A stretch of 64,000 nt of DNA from Sisyra terminalis (Eukaryota; Arthropoda; Insecta; Neuroptera; Sisyridae): positions 33,433,701-33,497,700 of the forward strand of contig OY292275.1 of assembly GCA_958496175.1 (NCBI GenBank). Reading direction: 5' to 3'. Of this stretch, positions 45,899-58,535 are shown piece by piece; position 1 is the first letter of the stretch; each line of letters opens with the position of its first letter. The notes under the pieces are model-generated. The model was not told the origin of the DNA, did no database searches, and worked only from the letters and a program-made list of their open reading frames with translations. The position numbers and the translations under genes are program-made.

Positions 45899-46449
45899 TA
45901 GTAAACTCCCGGTTATCCACGCTAATGTTGAGGAGAGGCAGCACGGATTATCGAAAAATACGGATAATCAGAACTATAATTATTTATTTCTAAAATACAT
46001 AATATATTGTGATCTTATTTATGTAACATAATTGACCAAAGTAATCTATAAACATAAATTTGAACGTAAATTTAAACAAATTTATTTTTGACGTATTGCC
46101 CAAATACGTATTTCGATTACCAAGCAAACTTTCTCAGTGGGGATTAAGTAGTTTTGGAACGCTCCGTAGCTGCTATGTGATGAGCCACTATATATAAATG
46201 TAGCACTTATCACATAGCAGTTACTACTTGATTACCACTGAGGAAGATTGATTGTCAATCGAAATACATAGCTGGGCAAATACGTCAAAACTACATTGTT
46301 TGAACGGTTTGAACTTTTTTTCTAATATCTAAGGCAAAATTGGTTTACCAGGCTAGTGGTTTTACTTCTTAAGAAAATCTGTGATTCCAACCCAAATATT
46401 TAAAAATCATGCACGGATAATCCGCGCATGGATAACCGAGAATTAACTG
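45899..46449. mobile_element. Pogo/Tigger-like nonautonomous element carrying a nested insertion
   Basis: The left end TAGTAAACTCCCGGTTATCC pairs with the complement of the right end, CAGTTAATTCTCGGTTATCC. Just inside are inverted CACGGAT(T)A/ACGGATAA blocks. These are typical Tigger-like ends. The middle is interrupted by another palindromic element at about 46054-46315. Confidence 0.65.
46054..46315. mobile_element. Palindromic MITE nested in 45899-46449; second copy at 54314
   Basis: The outer arm has CATAAATTTGAACG, AAACAAATTTATTTTTGACG, TATTGCCCA and TACGTATTTCGATTACCAAG. It returns inverted as GTCAATCGAAATACATAG, CTGGGCAAATACGTCAA and TTGTTTGAACGGTTTGAAC. A second inner palindrome, CTATGTGATGAGCCA, pairs with TATCACATAGCAG. 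The same arms occur at 54314-54533. Confidence 0.65.
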
Positions 46450-48224
46450 CATTCCTTTTTATATTTATCATACTCCAAACTTAAGTTATTGTACAAGAAT
46501 GAAGTTGAAAATTACCAAGAAAATTATTTCCTTAGTTCAAGAACACATATATTGAAGATTTTTGACGTCTTTATTTTTTTATTTATTTAAGAAAAATAAG
46601 ACATTGCAGAAGTAAAAACTCTATCAAACTGCAATATCTCACTTTTGGTATTTTTATTTTCACTAAAATAAAAAACTCAATAATTTTGAAAAAAACAAAC
46701 CAGAAAAAATCAAAAATTGGAATCGGAAAAAATATTAAAATTGTTTAACCACATCACGCGGTAGACGATAAGTCCAAAAGAAAAATTGTAACTACGAACA
46801 TATATGTTATGCAAACGAAGTCGTAGAAATCAGCTATTACAAAGTAAATCGTTAAAATTTAATTGTTTAGTATTTACTTACAATGTATTATGATCAACAA
46901 TTAATATGTTTCTATTCTTTTAAAGTTTTATAGTTCATATTTTTTAAGCAAGTGAACTTGAAACAATTTAGGTTTATCATACTTGCCAGTTATTTAAATT
47001 AATCAGTATTATTCTTGCGTACTATTATATTAGGCTTACGAAACATCGTATATCAGATAGCAGACAACAAAATTTAGATAACAATAGATTAGTATTTATG
47101 TAAAATTACCGCAGATTATATTATGTCCATCTTCATTCTTTTCAAAGACAGTAGGAAGTCCTGAGCGGTTAATGTTGATAAATTGAGATCTTCCTATTTT
47201 CAAATTCAACAGAAGTTCCACGTTTTTGTCTCCTCACATGTTAAAAGCCAGTTTCCTTCGTGTTGTTCTTAAGCGAGTTAGGGTGACTTAGTCCACTCTA
47301 TTCATATTATTTTTTTTTGTAATCTGATGTCCCTGATTTTTCTTTGAAATTTTGAGGAAGGTTTGCATCATGTCTCATTTTTTGCCATGTTATTGAAATT
47401 GTCATTTTTATGTTACTGATTTTTTTGTTCAGACTTTCCCCATTTAGGGAAATCGATGTTTTATAATCAGGGGTTTTTTTAAGGAAGATATAGTTTGAAT
47501 GGGAAGTGGTTTGGGTTTACTTATCTTATTTAAAAACAGATTATATTGAAAGTAATGCTTAAACATATGATTATTTATATGATGAGATAGGCTTATTACT
47601 TTAAGGCTATGTTTTAAAAGTATTTAAGATTGGTGACGTAAACTTAAGTTGGGCTTGCCTGCCTTCACAAGCCTACTCGCAATGAGAGATATGCGATGAA
47701 TTTCTGTAGCGATCCTGATTCCCAGGTTATAAATTTTATCTAGCTAATTTGTACTCCATAACAAGTTAGTTATCAAGATAAAACATCTAGTTTTTAAATC
47801 AAATACTTACGTTATGGATTAGTTTTTCTTTGTTTTTACTAAATTTCTTATGAATGAACGTATAGTTTTTAAATATAACTAATTAATTCCAATATTTTTT
47901 TTAAAGTTTTATGTTACACGCAGCTTCATTTAAGATATTACCTTCGTCTACCTAGATTTGATTTATGCAAAAATGTCAATTACATCATCGTAATCGATTT
48001 TTTGCACTAGTTAGGCTTCAATAGGTAATAAAGCCAGAGTATTAAGTCTATCTTAGCCAATACTTCCACGTTAGTAGCTTTTCATCCTTTCCCAAGTGGA
48101 AAACGATCTTTCCCTGAACGTTTAGATCTTTACGACGTTTAGACTGAACCCTGGTCGTTTAGACTAAAAAAAATTGCAAATCAATGTCAACATTAGGGTA
48201 CACATTTCTAATATTCCGTGAATG
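46450..48224. other. Unfeatured stretch of the gene-poor region
   Basis: No gene or paired repeat was recognised. Slightly more GC-rich lines at 47640-47730 and 48060-48170 do not form a credible frame. Confidence 0.3.
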
Positions 48225-48303
48225 TAATGTGTTCCGTACATTTTACCGCCCCTAAAACCATGCCGCCCTAGGCTCGAGCCTAGGCTTAAATCCATCACTG
48301 TGT
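48225..48303 (-). mobile_element. Terminal fragment of a hAT-like element
   Basis: On the minus strand it reads CAGTGATGGATTTAAGCCTA, then GGCTCGAGCCTAGGGCGGCA and GGTTTTAGGGGCGGTAAAAT. This is the usual start of a widespread element type with a CAGTG..(T/A)TTTAGGCCTAGG end. The opposite end was not found, so it is a truncated copy. Confidence 0.4.
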
Positions 48304-48349
48304 ATACCAAAAAAGAGACTTATATAGAAGTTCAATTCTGTGTTAAAAT

Positions 48350-48617
48350 GTGGACGAAATTTGGGCTAACCTGTCGGTAATGCCGACCATCAGTTATCGC
48401 TGTGTAAAATTAGGTTGGTCCAACGTAATTTTATGCAACAACTACTGGTTGTTTAAACTCGGCTTTGAATGCAATAGTGCATTAACTTTATTTTGGCTTT
48501 TGTAAAAATGATATTATCAAGAGAGGTGAAAATAACAGAATGGCTTTAACCGCACATGGCTAAAATAGATAAAGCCTATGTTTTCTCAAAGTATTAAATT
48601 CTATTCTATTCTATTTT
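48350..48617 (+). repeat. Possible retroelement tail ending in (TTCTA)n
   Basis: A moderately GC-rich stretch with TAACCTGTCGGTAATGCCGA and AATTAGGTTGGTCC ends in TTCTATTCTATTCTATTTT at 48599-48617. A short pentanucleotide tail after non-coding 3' sequence is common for non-LTR elements. No coding part was identified. Confidence 0.3.
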
Positions 48618-50460
48618 TTCCTCCATATGACTTTTTATGGACTTTAAGTTGAGCTTTTTTCAAAATGATCAATTTTCAAGGAAATTTTTTAAATAAAAAA
48701 AAATATTTTAGGACAATACTATTTTTTTCTTGGAATCATAAGTGTTTGTAATTTATTCATAAAAAATATCAATTCTAAATTTCAATTGGGCCCAATTAAA
48801 AAGCGTAAAATTGAGTATAAAGTATGCGAAATTTATACGACCGCCATTTTGTTTCTAATTGTACTAATCAAATTTCTGTTTATTATATAGAATGTACGTT
48901 TACTACCCTATCAAATAAAGTATCAATCACTTCAATATCTATTCTGACAGTAAAGCTGGAGTCCTTAGTCCTTACATACAAGTATGAAATTGAAGAGTTT
49001 TGGATTTAGAATGGGTACTGATTTAAAAGTTAGCAATAAAAAATAAATGATGGTGGTTAAGTCGTTCTAGTACCCCAAAGATTATCCTCAATTTTTTTAT
49101 TGAACTAAAAATGGCAGTTCGCCCCATTTGTTGATTTTATATGGAATAACTCTTTGTGAAACTCTTTTCGGTACGTATTATCCTCTTCGGTTCAATGTTA
49201 CAGTCAAATACAAGTTAAATTAATTAAAGGTGTCAATGATATTTATTAAATGTAAATTGAGTGCATGTAGAAGGTGAAATTGGTAGAAAAAGAAAAGCAG
49301 ATAACTTTTGAAGAATTACCCTTGTCACTCGAATAAGTAACCCTTAGATGCAAGATTTGTTGGATTTATTGTTTAATGATTAAAAGGGTGAAAGTAGTTG
49401 TTAAAGAATAAAGATAATGTAAACAAAAAACAAAAATAATTCGTTGTAAGTAATTTTTATTTCGGTCGATGCATCATACTTTTCTCTTTAAAATAAAATG
49501 CAACGAAAGTGTGCACCGCATACTTATAAACTTTAATACACTAGTACCTACAGGAATTTAAATAATGTAAGCTTAGCAAACAATCAACTATATTTCCACA
49601 TTTTTCAATGAGACATAAATCAATAGTTTATATGAATTGACTGATTTATTGTTTGTTTCAATACGGTAAGCCATAGTATAAAATTAGAGAATTATCACAT
49701 AATTTCATTCTTTTATTCTTTTCAATTTTTTATAACTATTGTTCTAACTAACGTCTTAAAAGATCTTGTATCCAGTATTACCTACTCATGGAATGTGTTT
49801 TCTTATGTAGCATGAGTGTCTTATGTAGCAGAAAATGGTTGTTATGTGCAATGAAAATATTTACCTTTCAATATTTCAAATACATCAAGATGTAAAATAT
49901 GACTTAATAATGGCATTACAATGTTTGCATTAAATGTTAAAAATAACAAAAAAACATTAAGACGTTTTCAAAACGTCAAAAGCATATAAACAACTGCTAT
50001 TTGCATTTTATTTTTCTACCTTCTAATCATATTCAAAATAAATGATTATAGAATATCTACCAACAATAAGCATGTTTAAAAAATTGAATTTTTTAAGTGA
50101 TTTTAACATTATAAACCAATTGCAATTGTTATTTAAAGTTAAAAATTCTAACAAAAAAAAAAAAAAAATAATTGTCTTTTTTAAGGAAAGCATGATGAAG
50201 AAGACGAAAAACATAATTTTATAATATTTAAAATAACTTTCTTGTAAACTTATTTGTTGAAAATAATTTAAAAATTAATCTAAAAATTTGTTCAATTTAA
50301 TTTAGAGTAACTAATGGTATTAATCGTAAAATTTTCAAGGAAATTAACCTCCACCATTCCAAAAACGAGTCTATGATTCTACGCCTTGAGTCGTAGACAT
50401 AAAAAACGAGTAACATATTTTACTATCAACCATAAAATGACGAAGATAATTGAAAATAGC
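48618..50460. other. Unfeatured stretch of the gene-poor region
   Basis: I saw no supported gene or paired repeat. Overlapping open stretches on both strands near 50023-50224 are A/T-run artefacts. Confidence 0.3.
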
Positions 50461-50524
50461 TTATCGCTTACAAGGTAACTGGTGAAAGTTTTTCTTTAGT
50501 AAATAAGTTTTATTTTTTGTAGTC

Positions 50525-52050
50525 CTTAAAAATGTATTTTTTGTTGTCAGAATATAGTTTTATGCTATATGATTCCGACGTTGTCAAAATACCTTTGGTA
50601 GTGGGTAACTTTAGCTTATCTTCTTGATACGATAACCGATTTTTAGGAATTAGTTTGACGATTTTAAATTGCTTATTGCGTTACGCGGAATATTGACTGC
50701 AAATTTACTGCAAAAAATATTTTGGCAACTTTTGTGGTTTATGTAAATATACTTAAGCAGTTTCTATAAAAAGCACATTACAGATGGTTCATAAAAATTT
50801 CAGAAACGGTATTGGTGAAGAAAAGCTTTATCAGTAGCTAAACAACTATATCTAACAACTTCGATAAACTTCATAATAATTAAATTTACTACTAAGTTCA
50901 AAATTTATATTTCGATTATTATTGTGACGCCTACTTGCACGCCCATGCTGAGCCCCTACCTGGCTTCCAAATCATTCGCTTATAGTTTAGCCGCCATTAT
51001 AATAGGGGTACCGAAAAGAATTGTCGTTTTTTCAATATACAATTAAAACACAAAGTTTCGTCACAACTATTGATTTTAAATCAATGATATAATCAGCCTC
51101 GATAGTATTAACATTTTGACATTTAGTGTGCAAATTTTTAATGTCATATTAGTAAAAATCAATTGATTAGCAAGGAAATGACAAAAAATAAATTTTGAGC
51201 ATCACTTAAGTTTTCAATTTTTTTTACTATTTAGTAAATGTGGTAACAATTGAAACAAATATAAATCCAGTGGTTACGGCAATATCACTTCCTCCTTAAT
51301 TAATCAGTTTTTTCCAGAGCTTTTCTTCTGCAAAGGGGTCTTGAATTACCGTGTTGCAACATAGAATTTTATCTGTTCACAGTTTTTAGACACTTTTGGG
51401 TATTTAACCGATCGATTAAGATTGATTGGGATTATTTGGCAGCTCTTCGACTTGCTGGCATCTATTTGGTACCATTTTCCCCCGTAACTTTTTATTGATT
51501 AAATTTTTTTGTCATATTTACCAGTACCAGTTGGAGAAATGAAAATTATCGAATTTGAACTTAAAAAAACTAATATGGCATTAATGAACTTCTAATCCAA
51601 TGTTGCGCTTTATTTTCGACGCAACAGTATAAAAAGTAAAAGTTTTGCTTTTAAATCTTTTTTTTCAATTTTAACAACTACTACTTAAATAATTACAAAG
51701 ACAAAAATAATAAAGCTTGGATCGTAACTTGAAAGGCTACTGATGAAAGCTTTTTTTCAGCATTGCCGTTTGACATTTTTGTGAACCTTCTGAAATGTGC
51801 TTTTTATCGAAACTGCTCAAGAATATTTACATAAACCACAAAAGTTACCAAACTGTTTTTTGCAGTATGTTTGCAGTCAATATTCCACATAGCGCAATAA
51901 GTAATTTAAAATCGTCAAACTAATATCTATAAATCAGTTATCGTATCAAGAAGATTAAGTTAAAGTTTCCCACTACCAAAGGTGTTTTGACAACGTCGGA
52001 ATCATATAATATAAAACTATATTCTGACATCAAAAAATATTTTTTTTAAG
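50525..52050. mobile_element. Foldback-type element with arms of about 320 bp
   Basis: The arms 50525-50843 and 51735-52050 are inverted copies of each other. Shared landmarks are GTCAGAATATAGTTTTAT, ATATGATTCCGACGTTGTCA, CCTTTGGTAGTGGG, TCTTCTTGATACGATAAC, TTAGTTTGACGATTTTAAAT, GGAATATTGACTGCAAA and CTTTTGTGGTTTATGTAAAT. A mariner-like MITE (from 51000) lies in the middle. A direct partner of the inner arm end (GGTGAAAGTTTTTCTTTAG) occurs just outside at about 50480. There is no coding frame. Confidence 0.75.
51000..51610 (+). mobile_element. Mariner-like MITE family, copy B (right end missing)
   Basis: It starts ATAGGGGTACCGAAAAGAAT and continues TTGTCGTTTTTTCAATATAC, TTGATTTTAAATCAATGATA, ATAATCAGCC, TTTTCTTCTGCAAAGGGG and TTGGCAGCTCTTCGACT. 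These match copies A and C. After about 51610 the family sequence is not recognisable, so about 260 bases and the right end are lost. It is nested inside the foldback element 50525-52050 and therefore inserted later. Confidence 0.65.
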
Positions 52051-54313
52051 ATTTGCATTAACCCTAGAGCCACTAATCACCTTAGGATCTATAAAACGAC
52101 GGTAAATAACAATTGAAATATATTTTACACATTATTTAGAAATATAAGTAAATTAAAATCAATAAGCAGCAAAACTCCACACAGCGTATTATATTATTCG
52201 CATTTGTAGGAACACTAAAATTTTATTTTGATTTGCTCGACATTTTTTTCTGAATTCATTAAAAAGTAATTAAGATTTCATTTTGAATTTTTGAGCGACT
52301 ACATAATAATTAAAATTCAAGCACACACAAATGTTAAATTATTTTTTTCACATTGTGGATACCAAATGATAAAAAATAAATAGTTTCAGAGATTTTTTTT
52401 AAAACCATTCTGCAAAATACTTACAATACCCGAATAGACGACTATTTTTATTTTAGGAGAACAATCGTAAATTTCCTCATTTTTCAGTTTTATTTTCGTT
52501 TGTCTCGAGATGAATTTTATAAATAGATCTTTTTCATTAGGTAACCGTATACTGACCTAAGATCTTACTCTTCAGTGATATTGAACGTGACAATAATCAC
52601 GCGCTTGTACTAACAATTAATATTTTCTAGTATATCTAATCTGTACACTATGTTAAAGGATATACTTCAAAGTTAAAAATATACTTCATTTTGGATAGCT
52701 AATCCATCTTTCAATTAAATATAAAAGTATATTAAGTCAATCCAAAAAATTTAACGATCACATAAATAAAATGCAAACAAAAATTATCAGTTAGGTATAT
52801 AATATTTGTCGTTAAAGTATACCGTAAGAATATGCAGAGTTATAACTTAAATTTATATAATATATAGCATAAATAATACGTAATAACAACTCTTACAATG
52901 CAATTGGTGATGTTTCTAGATTCCGTTGTGAACAATGAACATTTTGTAGCGATATTAAACAGTTTCACAATTATTGTGAACGATTTTTTATCCTTCTACA
53001 TGTGTTAAATACAATGAAGGTAAACATTTGCCAGAACTCGCAGTTTAATACCCATAAAGACTGACTCAATTAAAAATTCGTAAATAAACCAAATGCATAA
53101 GTAATTTTATATCAGTTATTTAAAATTTAAAAATAATAAGTTAAGTGAAAATTCAACGCTCAAAACTTCATTAACTTTTTATGTTAATGCTGTAATATAA
53201 ATGTACAATTTAGTGATAACATATGTGCAAACCTTGTGGATATAGATTTAATTTCTTAATCCTAACTTCAATAAGTTTCATTGTAAACATTGGATTTAAT
53301 ACTCTTACAACTTTTCATATTTGTTTTCTTTGTTAAAAATCCTAATTTTCTGTACTTTAAAATTTTGGCCTTATATATTTCAAATAAAATAATGTTAACG
53401 CGTTAAAAATTTTCATTATAATTTCTGAGTAAATTTATATATATAGTTTTTAATATTTGAAGCTATAACCCTAATATAAGAATAATCCTCCCCTTTAAAA
53501 GGATAATTTCAGGGTAAAATTCAATGAATATATTTTTGCTTTCTTAGACTACGTTTTTCCAAGAAAGTATACTTTGAAATATAATAAACTATGTCCAGTT
53601 AGACTACGAACGATTCAGCCATACTGTTGTTTTTCAAGAAAATAAAACTACCCCTTATATCTTTATTTTGTAATTGAAATTTATACGTTTTGAAAATTTG
53701 AACTGAAATTGGGACTATTTTTTTTACACTTTTACACAGGCGAAAAACAATTTCATAAGATTACTTACAAATACACCTAGGTTCATAAATCGTTGAAAAA
53801 ATGAATCCGTATAAAGAAAACCAACCCCTTCAAAAGAACAATTTGATATGCGTCAATGGCACACATCGATTGCTAATGATAAAAATTAGTAAATCTCACG
53901 AATTATTCAACCATTCACGATTTAATGTAGATTTTTTCGATGACTTTGAACAGTTATACTGTTAAAATAATTATAAAAATATATTTTGGCCTAGTGACCT
54001 CACTAGGATTAGTATCACCTAGTGTAGTAACTCATGATATCACTACCCTCCCTCCTCAACACCCCAATGACCTTCTCCGAGTCTGCCTGTGCCAAATAAC
54101 GAAAACATAGATTCTTTTGTAATGTTTATAAACATAGGTCCTATATTTATAAGGGCAATAGAAGAAAAAAATAATTCAGGTTAGTTAATAAAAAATTGTA
54201 AGAAGTTACGATCTAATAACTTCATAGATAATATGTAACCACCCGGTCCAGTTTACACCTTCTTAGTGACGCCAATGGTGTTATTTATCAAATATAGTTT
54301 ACAAAAGTAAACT
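52051..54313. other. AT-rich flank upstream of the globin coding exons
   Basis: I see no supported gene and no paired repeat in these 2.3 kb. Confidence 0.3.
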
Positions 54314-54533
54314 ATAAACATAGATATAAACAAGGGTTCAAACAAATTTATTTTTGACGTATTGCCCAGCTACGTATTTCAATTGCCAAGCAAACTTCCT
54401 CCGTGGTCATCAAATACTGAGGCGCTCCGTGACTACTAGATGACGACTGAAGAAGATTGCTTGGAAATCGAAATACGTATTTGACGAATACACCATAAAT
54501 ACATTTGTTTGAGTCTTTGTTCAAATTTATGCT
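54314..54533. mobile_element. Palindromic MITE, second copy of the 46054 family
   Basis: It runs AAACAAATTTATTTTTGACG, TATTGCCCAGCTACGTATTT, CCAAGCAAACTTCC, a GCGCTCCGTGACTACTAGAT core and back as GATTGCTTGGAAATCGAAAT, ACGTATTTGACGAAT, TTGTTTGAG and GTTCAAATTTATG. The core GGCGCTCCGT..CTA is also shared with 46054-46315. The 62-codon minus-strand open stretch over it is not a gene. Confidence 0.65.
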
Positions 54534-54768
54534 CAATTTTATAATAAATTCAAGTTTATAGTTTCATTTGAAAATTTTATTACATACATAACACCCCAAT
54601 ATATTTTTAACAACATTCATGCTTCATTTTTGTTAAAAAAGATTTAAGGAAATATTGACTCGTGTCGAGCAACGCTACCTATGTTAATTGTATAATATTA
54701 CTGTTCAGATTCATAAGCAATTGCTTTTATTGTTTGTATTATTTTTTTTCTAGAATCAAATCAACACA

Positions 54769-57700
54769 ATGGGAGCACTATTTGCTTCTCTCTCTAGAAA
54801 CAACGTACCTCCAGGATTTGATGAGCCAGACCAAATTACAACATTAACTCCTCGGGATAAAAAACATATCACAGACACCTGGGCAATAGTTCAAAAAGAC
54901 AGTAAAGCCGTAGGAATGGCGTTATTCATCAAGTAAAAGATTATTCACATTTCTAAAACTAAAACTAAAAATTATCTAGCTAGGTCAATTTTGAAAAAAA
55001 AAGTTATTACAAACCATTTTTATTTTTACGAATATTAAAAGCTTTTCTTTGTAATAAACAAAGTGTTTGTAATTTTTAAAAAATAATTAATTTAACGAGG
55101 AATGAGCGACTTATAGATAATTCAAGGCTATATAAAGATATTAATCACTATATTAGTGAACTAAAATTTATATTATTAAATCACACATATTAATTACAAT
55201 GTCAAAGATAATAATTTACAATAACTTCTTTTAAAACAACAGTTTTGTAGGATTTCAAGTGCTTTAATAAAAAAAAGGGTAAACAAATATTTTTATTTGT
55301 ATCAAAAATATTTTCCCTATTTAACAGAACTTTTATTTACTATCAATCAAATCGTTTAAAAAAGAAACGATGTCGTACAATTACGACAAATTCCTCCAAA
55401 AAATAAATCGAATCACTTGTTGCTCATCCCTAGTTTTATCTATTGAAAACCAATATTATATTTTTCTCTTTACTTTTCAGATTTTTTGAATTATATCCTC
55501 AACATCAAAACTACTTCAAATCATTCAAAAATGTGCCTTTGGCAGAGTTACCAGATAATAAATGTTTTCGTGCTCATGCTAGTAATGTTATATACTCATT
55601 TACAGCTATTGTTAACCTATTGAATGATTCAGAGGCTTTAGTTGAATTTCTCTACAAAATTGGTGAAAACCATTCTCGAAGAAACATCTCTACAAATGCA
55701 TTTCATGTAAGAATATAAGTTTTTTCATTAACAGAAAAATACATTTGTTGTACGTTTAAAAGTTTTACTTTACATTAAGTATTATATTTCTATAGTTTCC
55801 ATTAGCTATTAAAAACCAGCAGAATACATTCATTTTTTATTTTTAAAAATATATCAAAAGATTTTCACATTTAAAATGACAAAAAAAAATAAAGACTGCA
55901 AGTTTCAATAAATGTTTGCATAAAAATAAAATCCTATTGTGCTTTACAATTTTCCTATTCTTGTATTTATGTGAAAAATACAAACCAAAATACGTCGTGT
56001 ATTCAAATATTAGAGCGACCGGAAAGTAATGTACTTTTTTTAACATAAAACTAAAACACAAAATTTTGAAACAAGTTTTGATTTTATATCAATGATATAA
56101 TCAGCCTCAATATTATCAATCTATTTAGTGCAAAATCTCAATGCCAAAGTAGCAAAACTCAAATGATTACTAAGGAAAATGTATGAAAATTAAATTTTGA
56201 ACATCATTTTCGTTTTTTACCACTTATTAAATGTTGTAGCGATTGCAATAAATAGCATACCCATATAACAACTTTGGACGATTATGGTATGGTAAGTAAA
56301 GGCAATAGTGCCCCACTTAATTTATTGTTTTTTGCAAGGTTTTTCTTCTGCAGAGGACTCTTGCATTACAATGTAGCAAAATAAACTTTCCTCTTTTGAC
56401 AGTTCTTGAGCACTTGGGTTTAGTTGGTCGACCAAGATTGATTAAGAATATTTGACAGCTCTTCGACTGTATGGCATGAATTTGGTATTATTCCCTTCCT
56501 TAATTTCTTATTTCTTATTTTTTTTTATAATTCTTTTTGGTACCAGATGGAGAACTTAAAATTATCGATTTTGAACTTAAAAAAACCCATTTTGCATAAT
56601 TGAACTTGTATAAATATAGAAAATGTTTTTGGTAACAATTTTGCTTTACTGCCCTGTGAAACTCAAAGAGCATAAAATATAGAATTTGAATTCCTGCGGA
56701 TTTTTGGTTTTATCATATAAAAATAGATTTCAGAATAAAAATATTTGTTATTTTTTTATGACTTAACTAGTCATTCTATAAATAAAACGTTTTTGGTACC
56801 ACTTTAAAATAACTTATAAACCAATAAGTGGCAATTGAATGATTATAGATTCATAAATGACATTACTTTTCGGTTCCTCAATATATTATTCTAAAGAAAG
56901 TAAAAAACTCATAATCATAAGGCAGTACTGAAAGAACAAATTCAAAATCATAAATCCTAATCTGTGCATAGCACAACGTTACAGTGATGATTTGCTTCTA
57001 CTAAGTGTTGAAAAATATTTAATTTGAACATTTTAAGGTAACTATTAAGGCGACGCAAAAAAGCGATCATTTTTTCTATTGAGTCTCTTACTAAAATTTT
57101 AAAGAGAAAACAAATATTATTTACTAAATTGTAAAACATTCAAATTCATGTAAAAGATAGCTCATATATTTTTTTTAAGTCATAAGGTATTAATTTAATA
57201 TTAAGCTATTAAGTAGTAATTAATATAAATATTTAAAGATTTCTCGAAAACATCAAGAAATTGCACATAAAAATAAAAAACATTCATGAGCGATTTTTAA
57301 AAATTAATATTCTCTATTAAAAATTTCAAAAATGTATTTTATTTTTCTATACAAAAACTGTGCCGAGAAGAAAAATATTTTTTTTATTTTTATGGCTAAT
57401 TTTTGTAGAGAGAACTTAATACATGATAAATAAACATATATTTCAGTAAGAGACTCGAAAAAAAGTCATTTTGTTTTGGCTACTCTACTATCGTATTTAT
57501 TTTACTGATTGCCAAATCATTAACACTGAGTCTATTTTTGTATAAAATTGATTTTAACAATTTTTTTTTATTAATAAATATATTATGTCATCAGATATCT
57601 ACATCTTTATAAAAATCGCATATAAAATTTTACGTCATTGGACGTCCAGAAAATCATATTTCAATTGATGTGCATGTCCCTAATTTTGATATAACTTAAA

Positions 57701-58535
57701 TCATAACTTACTATTTTTAACTTTTTTTTGTACTATGGAAAAAATGTTTTCCCATTAACCTAATAACGTTTTTAAATTAAGTGTATCATATATCTAACAT
57801 CTATCTATGGTTAAATCCATTCATGCGTTTTTTTTTCAACTACAAAAAATACATTTATCGTAAATTTAAAACACTCAGAAAGTCATTACTTTTATATAAA
57901 TTTATTAGTGAGAAACTTGCAGAAATTTTTGTAGAAGAATTCTTTCACACATACTTATTGAAAAAGTGAAATCTAATTTTCAGTATTATATTTTTAACTA
58001 AAATTTTCTTGAAAATAATCTTTACTGTAAGAAAATTTTGATTGCAACAAAAATTTTAAGGCCGGAAAAGATTAACCACCTTATTTCATTATGCATGAAA
58101 AAATTAACAAAATATTCTCAATAATTATAGATACGTATAAATCACATTTATTTTTCTTTAATTATTCCTTTTTAGCATTATTTATTATCTAACAAAAGAA
58201 TAACTATAGTAACAAATATGAAAACCATTAATAAATCAATTTTGTGTATAAGCTAATAAATGTAGTTATGATAAAGTTTATTATACTTAAAATAAGACTT
58301 TCCGTTTCATAGTAGCACTAGTCAGCACTAGTTATGGAATTAAATTTTAATTTTCCATATGAACGTCAAAATATTATTAAACAATTTTTTTCAGGACTTA
58401 AAAACAACATTGCTGAAACTTTTTGAAGAACAACTGGGAAACAAATACACTCCAGAAATGGCAAAATCTTGGGAAAAGACACTGGATGTTGCAATTAACA
58501 CAATTTTATCAAAAATAAATGTTTTAAAAGAATGA
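54769..58535 (+). CDS. Globin (globin X / cytoglobin-like), three coding exons
   Basis: This encodes a heme-binding globin of 176 residues. Coding exons are 54769-54932, 55481-55706 and 58395-58535. The first coding exon follows a TTTCTAG acceptor at 54753, so there is at least one untranslated exon upstream. The fold signatures are visible: Phe CD1 in YFKSFKNVP, distal His E7 in FRAHASN, and proximal His F8 in GENHSRR. The two introns fall at the ancestral globin positions. One is in phase 2 inside the Lys before FFELYP (B12.2); the other is in phase 0 eleven residues after F8 His (close to G7.0). The N-terminus extends about 25 residues before helix A and starts MGALFAS, which fits the N-myristoylation pattern (Gly2, small residue at 6). 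It may thus be tethered to membrane like globin X and some crustacean globins. Whether heme is penta- or hexacoordinate cannot be read from sequence. Likely roles (oxygen handling, redox protection) are inferred from the family. Confidence 0.93.
56010..56881 (+). mobile_element. Mariner-like MITE family, copy C (about 870 bp, in globin intron)
   Basis: The left end TTAGAGCGACCGGAAAGTAA and the complement of the right end, TTGAGGAACCGAAAAGTAAT, are inverted repeats of about 25 bases. Internal blocks TGATTTTATATCAATGATAT, AATCAGCCTC, TTTTTCTTCTGCAGAGG and TTTGACAGCTCTTCGACT are shared with copies A and B. It lies in the second coding intron of the globin gene. Open stretches within it are not genes. 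Confidence 0.7.

Noticed and set aside
50023..50224. Complementary open stretches on both strands
   Set aside because: They arise from A and T runs and give low-complexity Lys or Phe strings.
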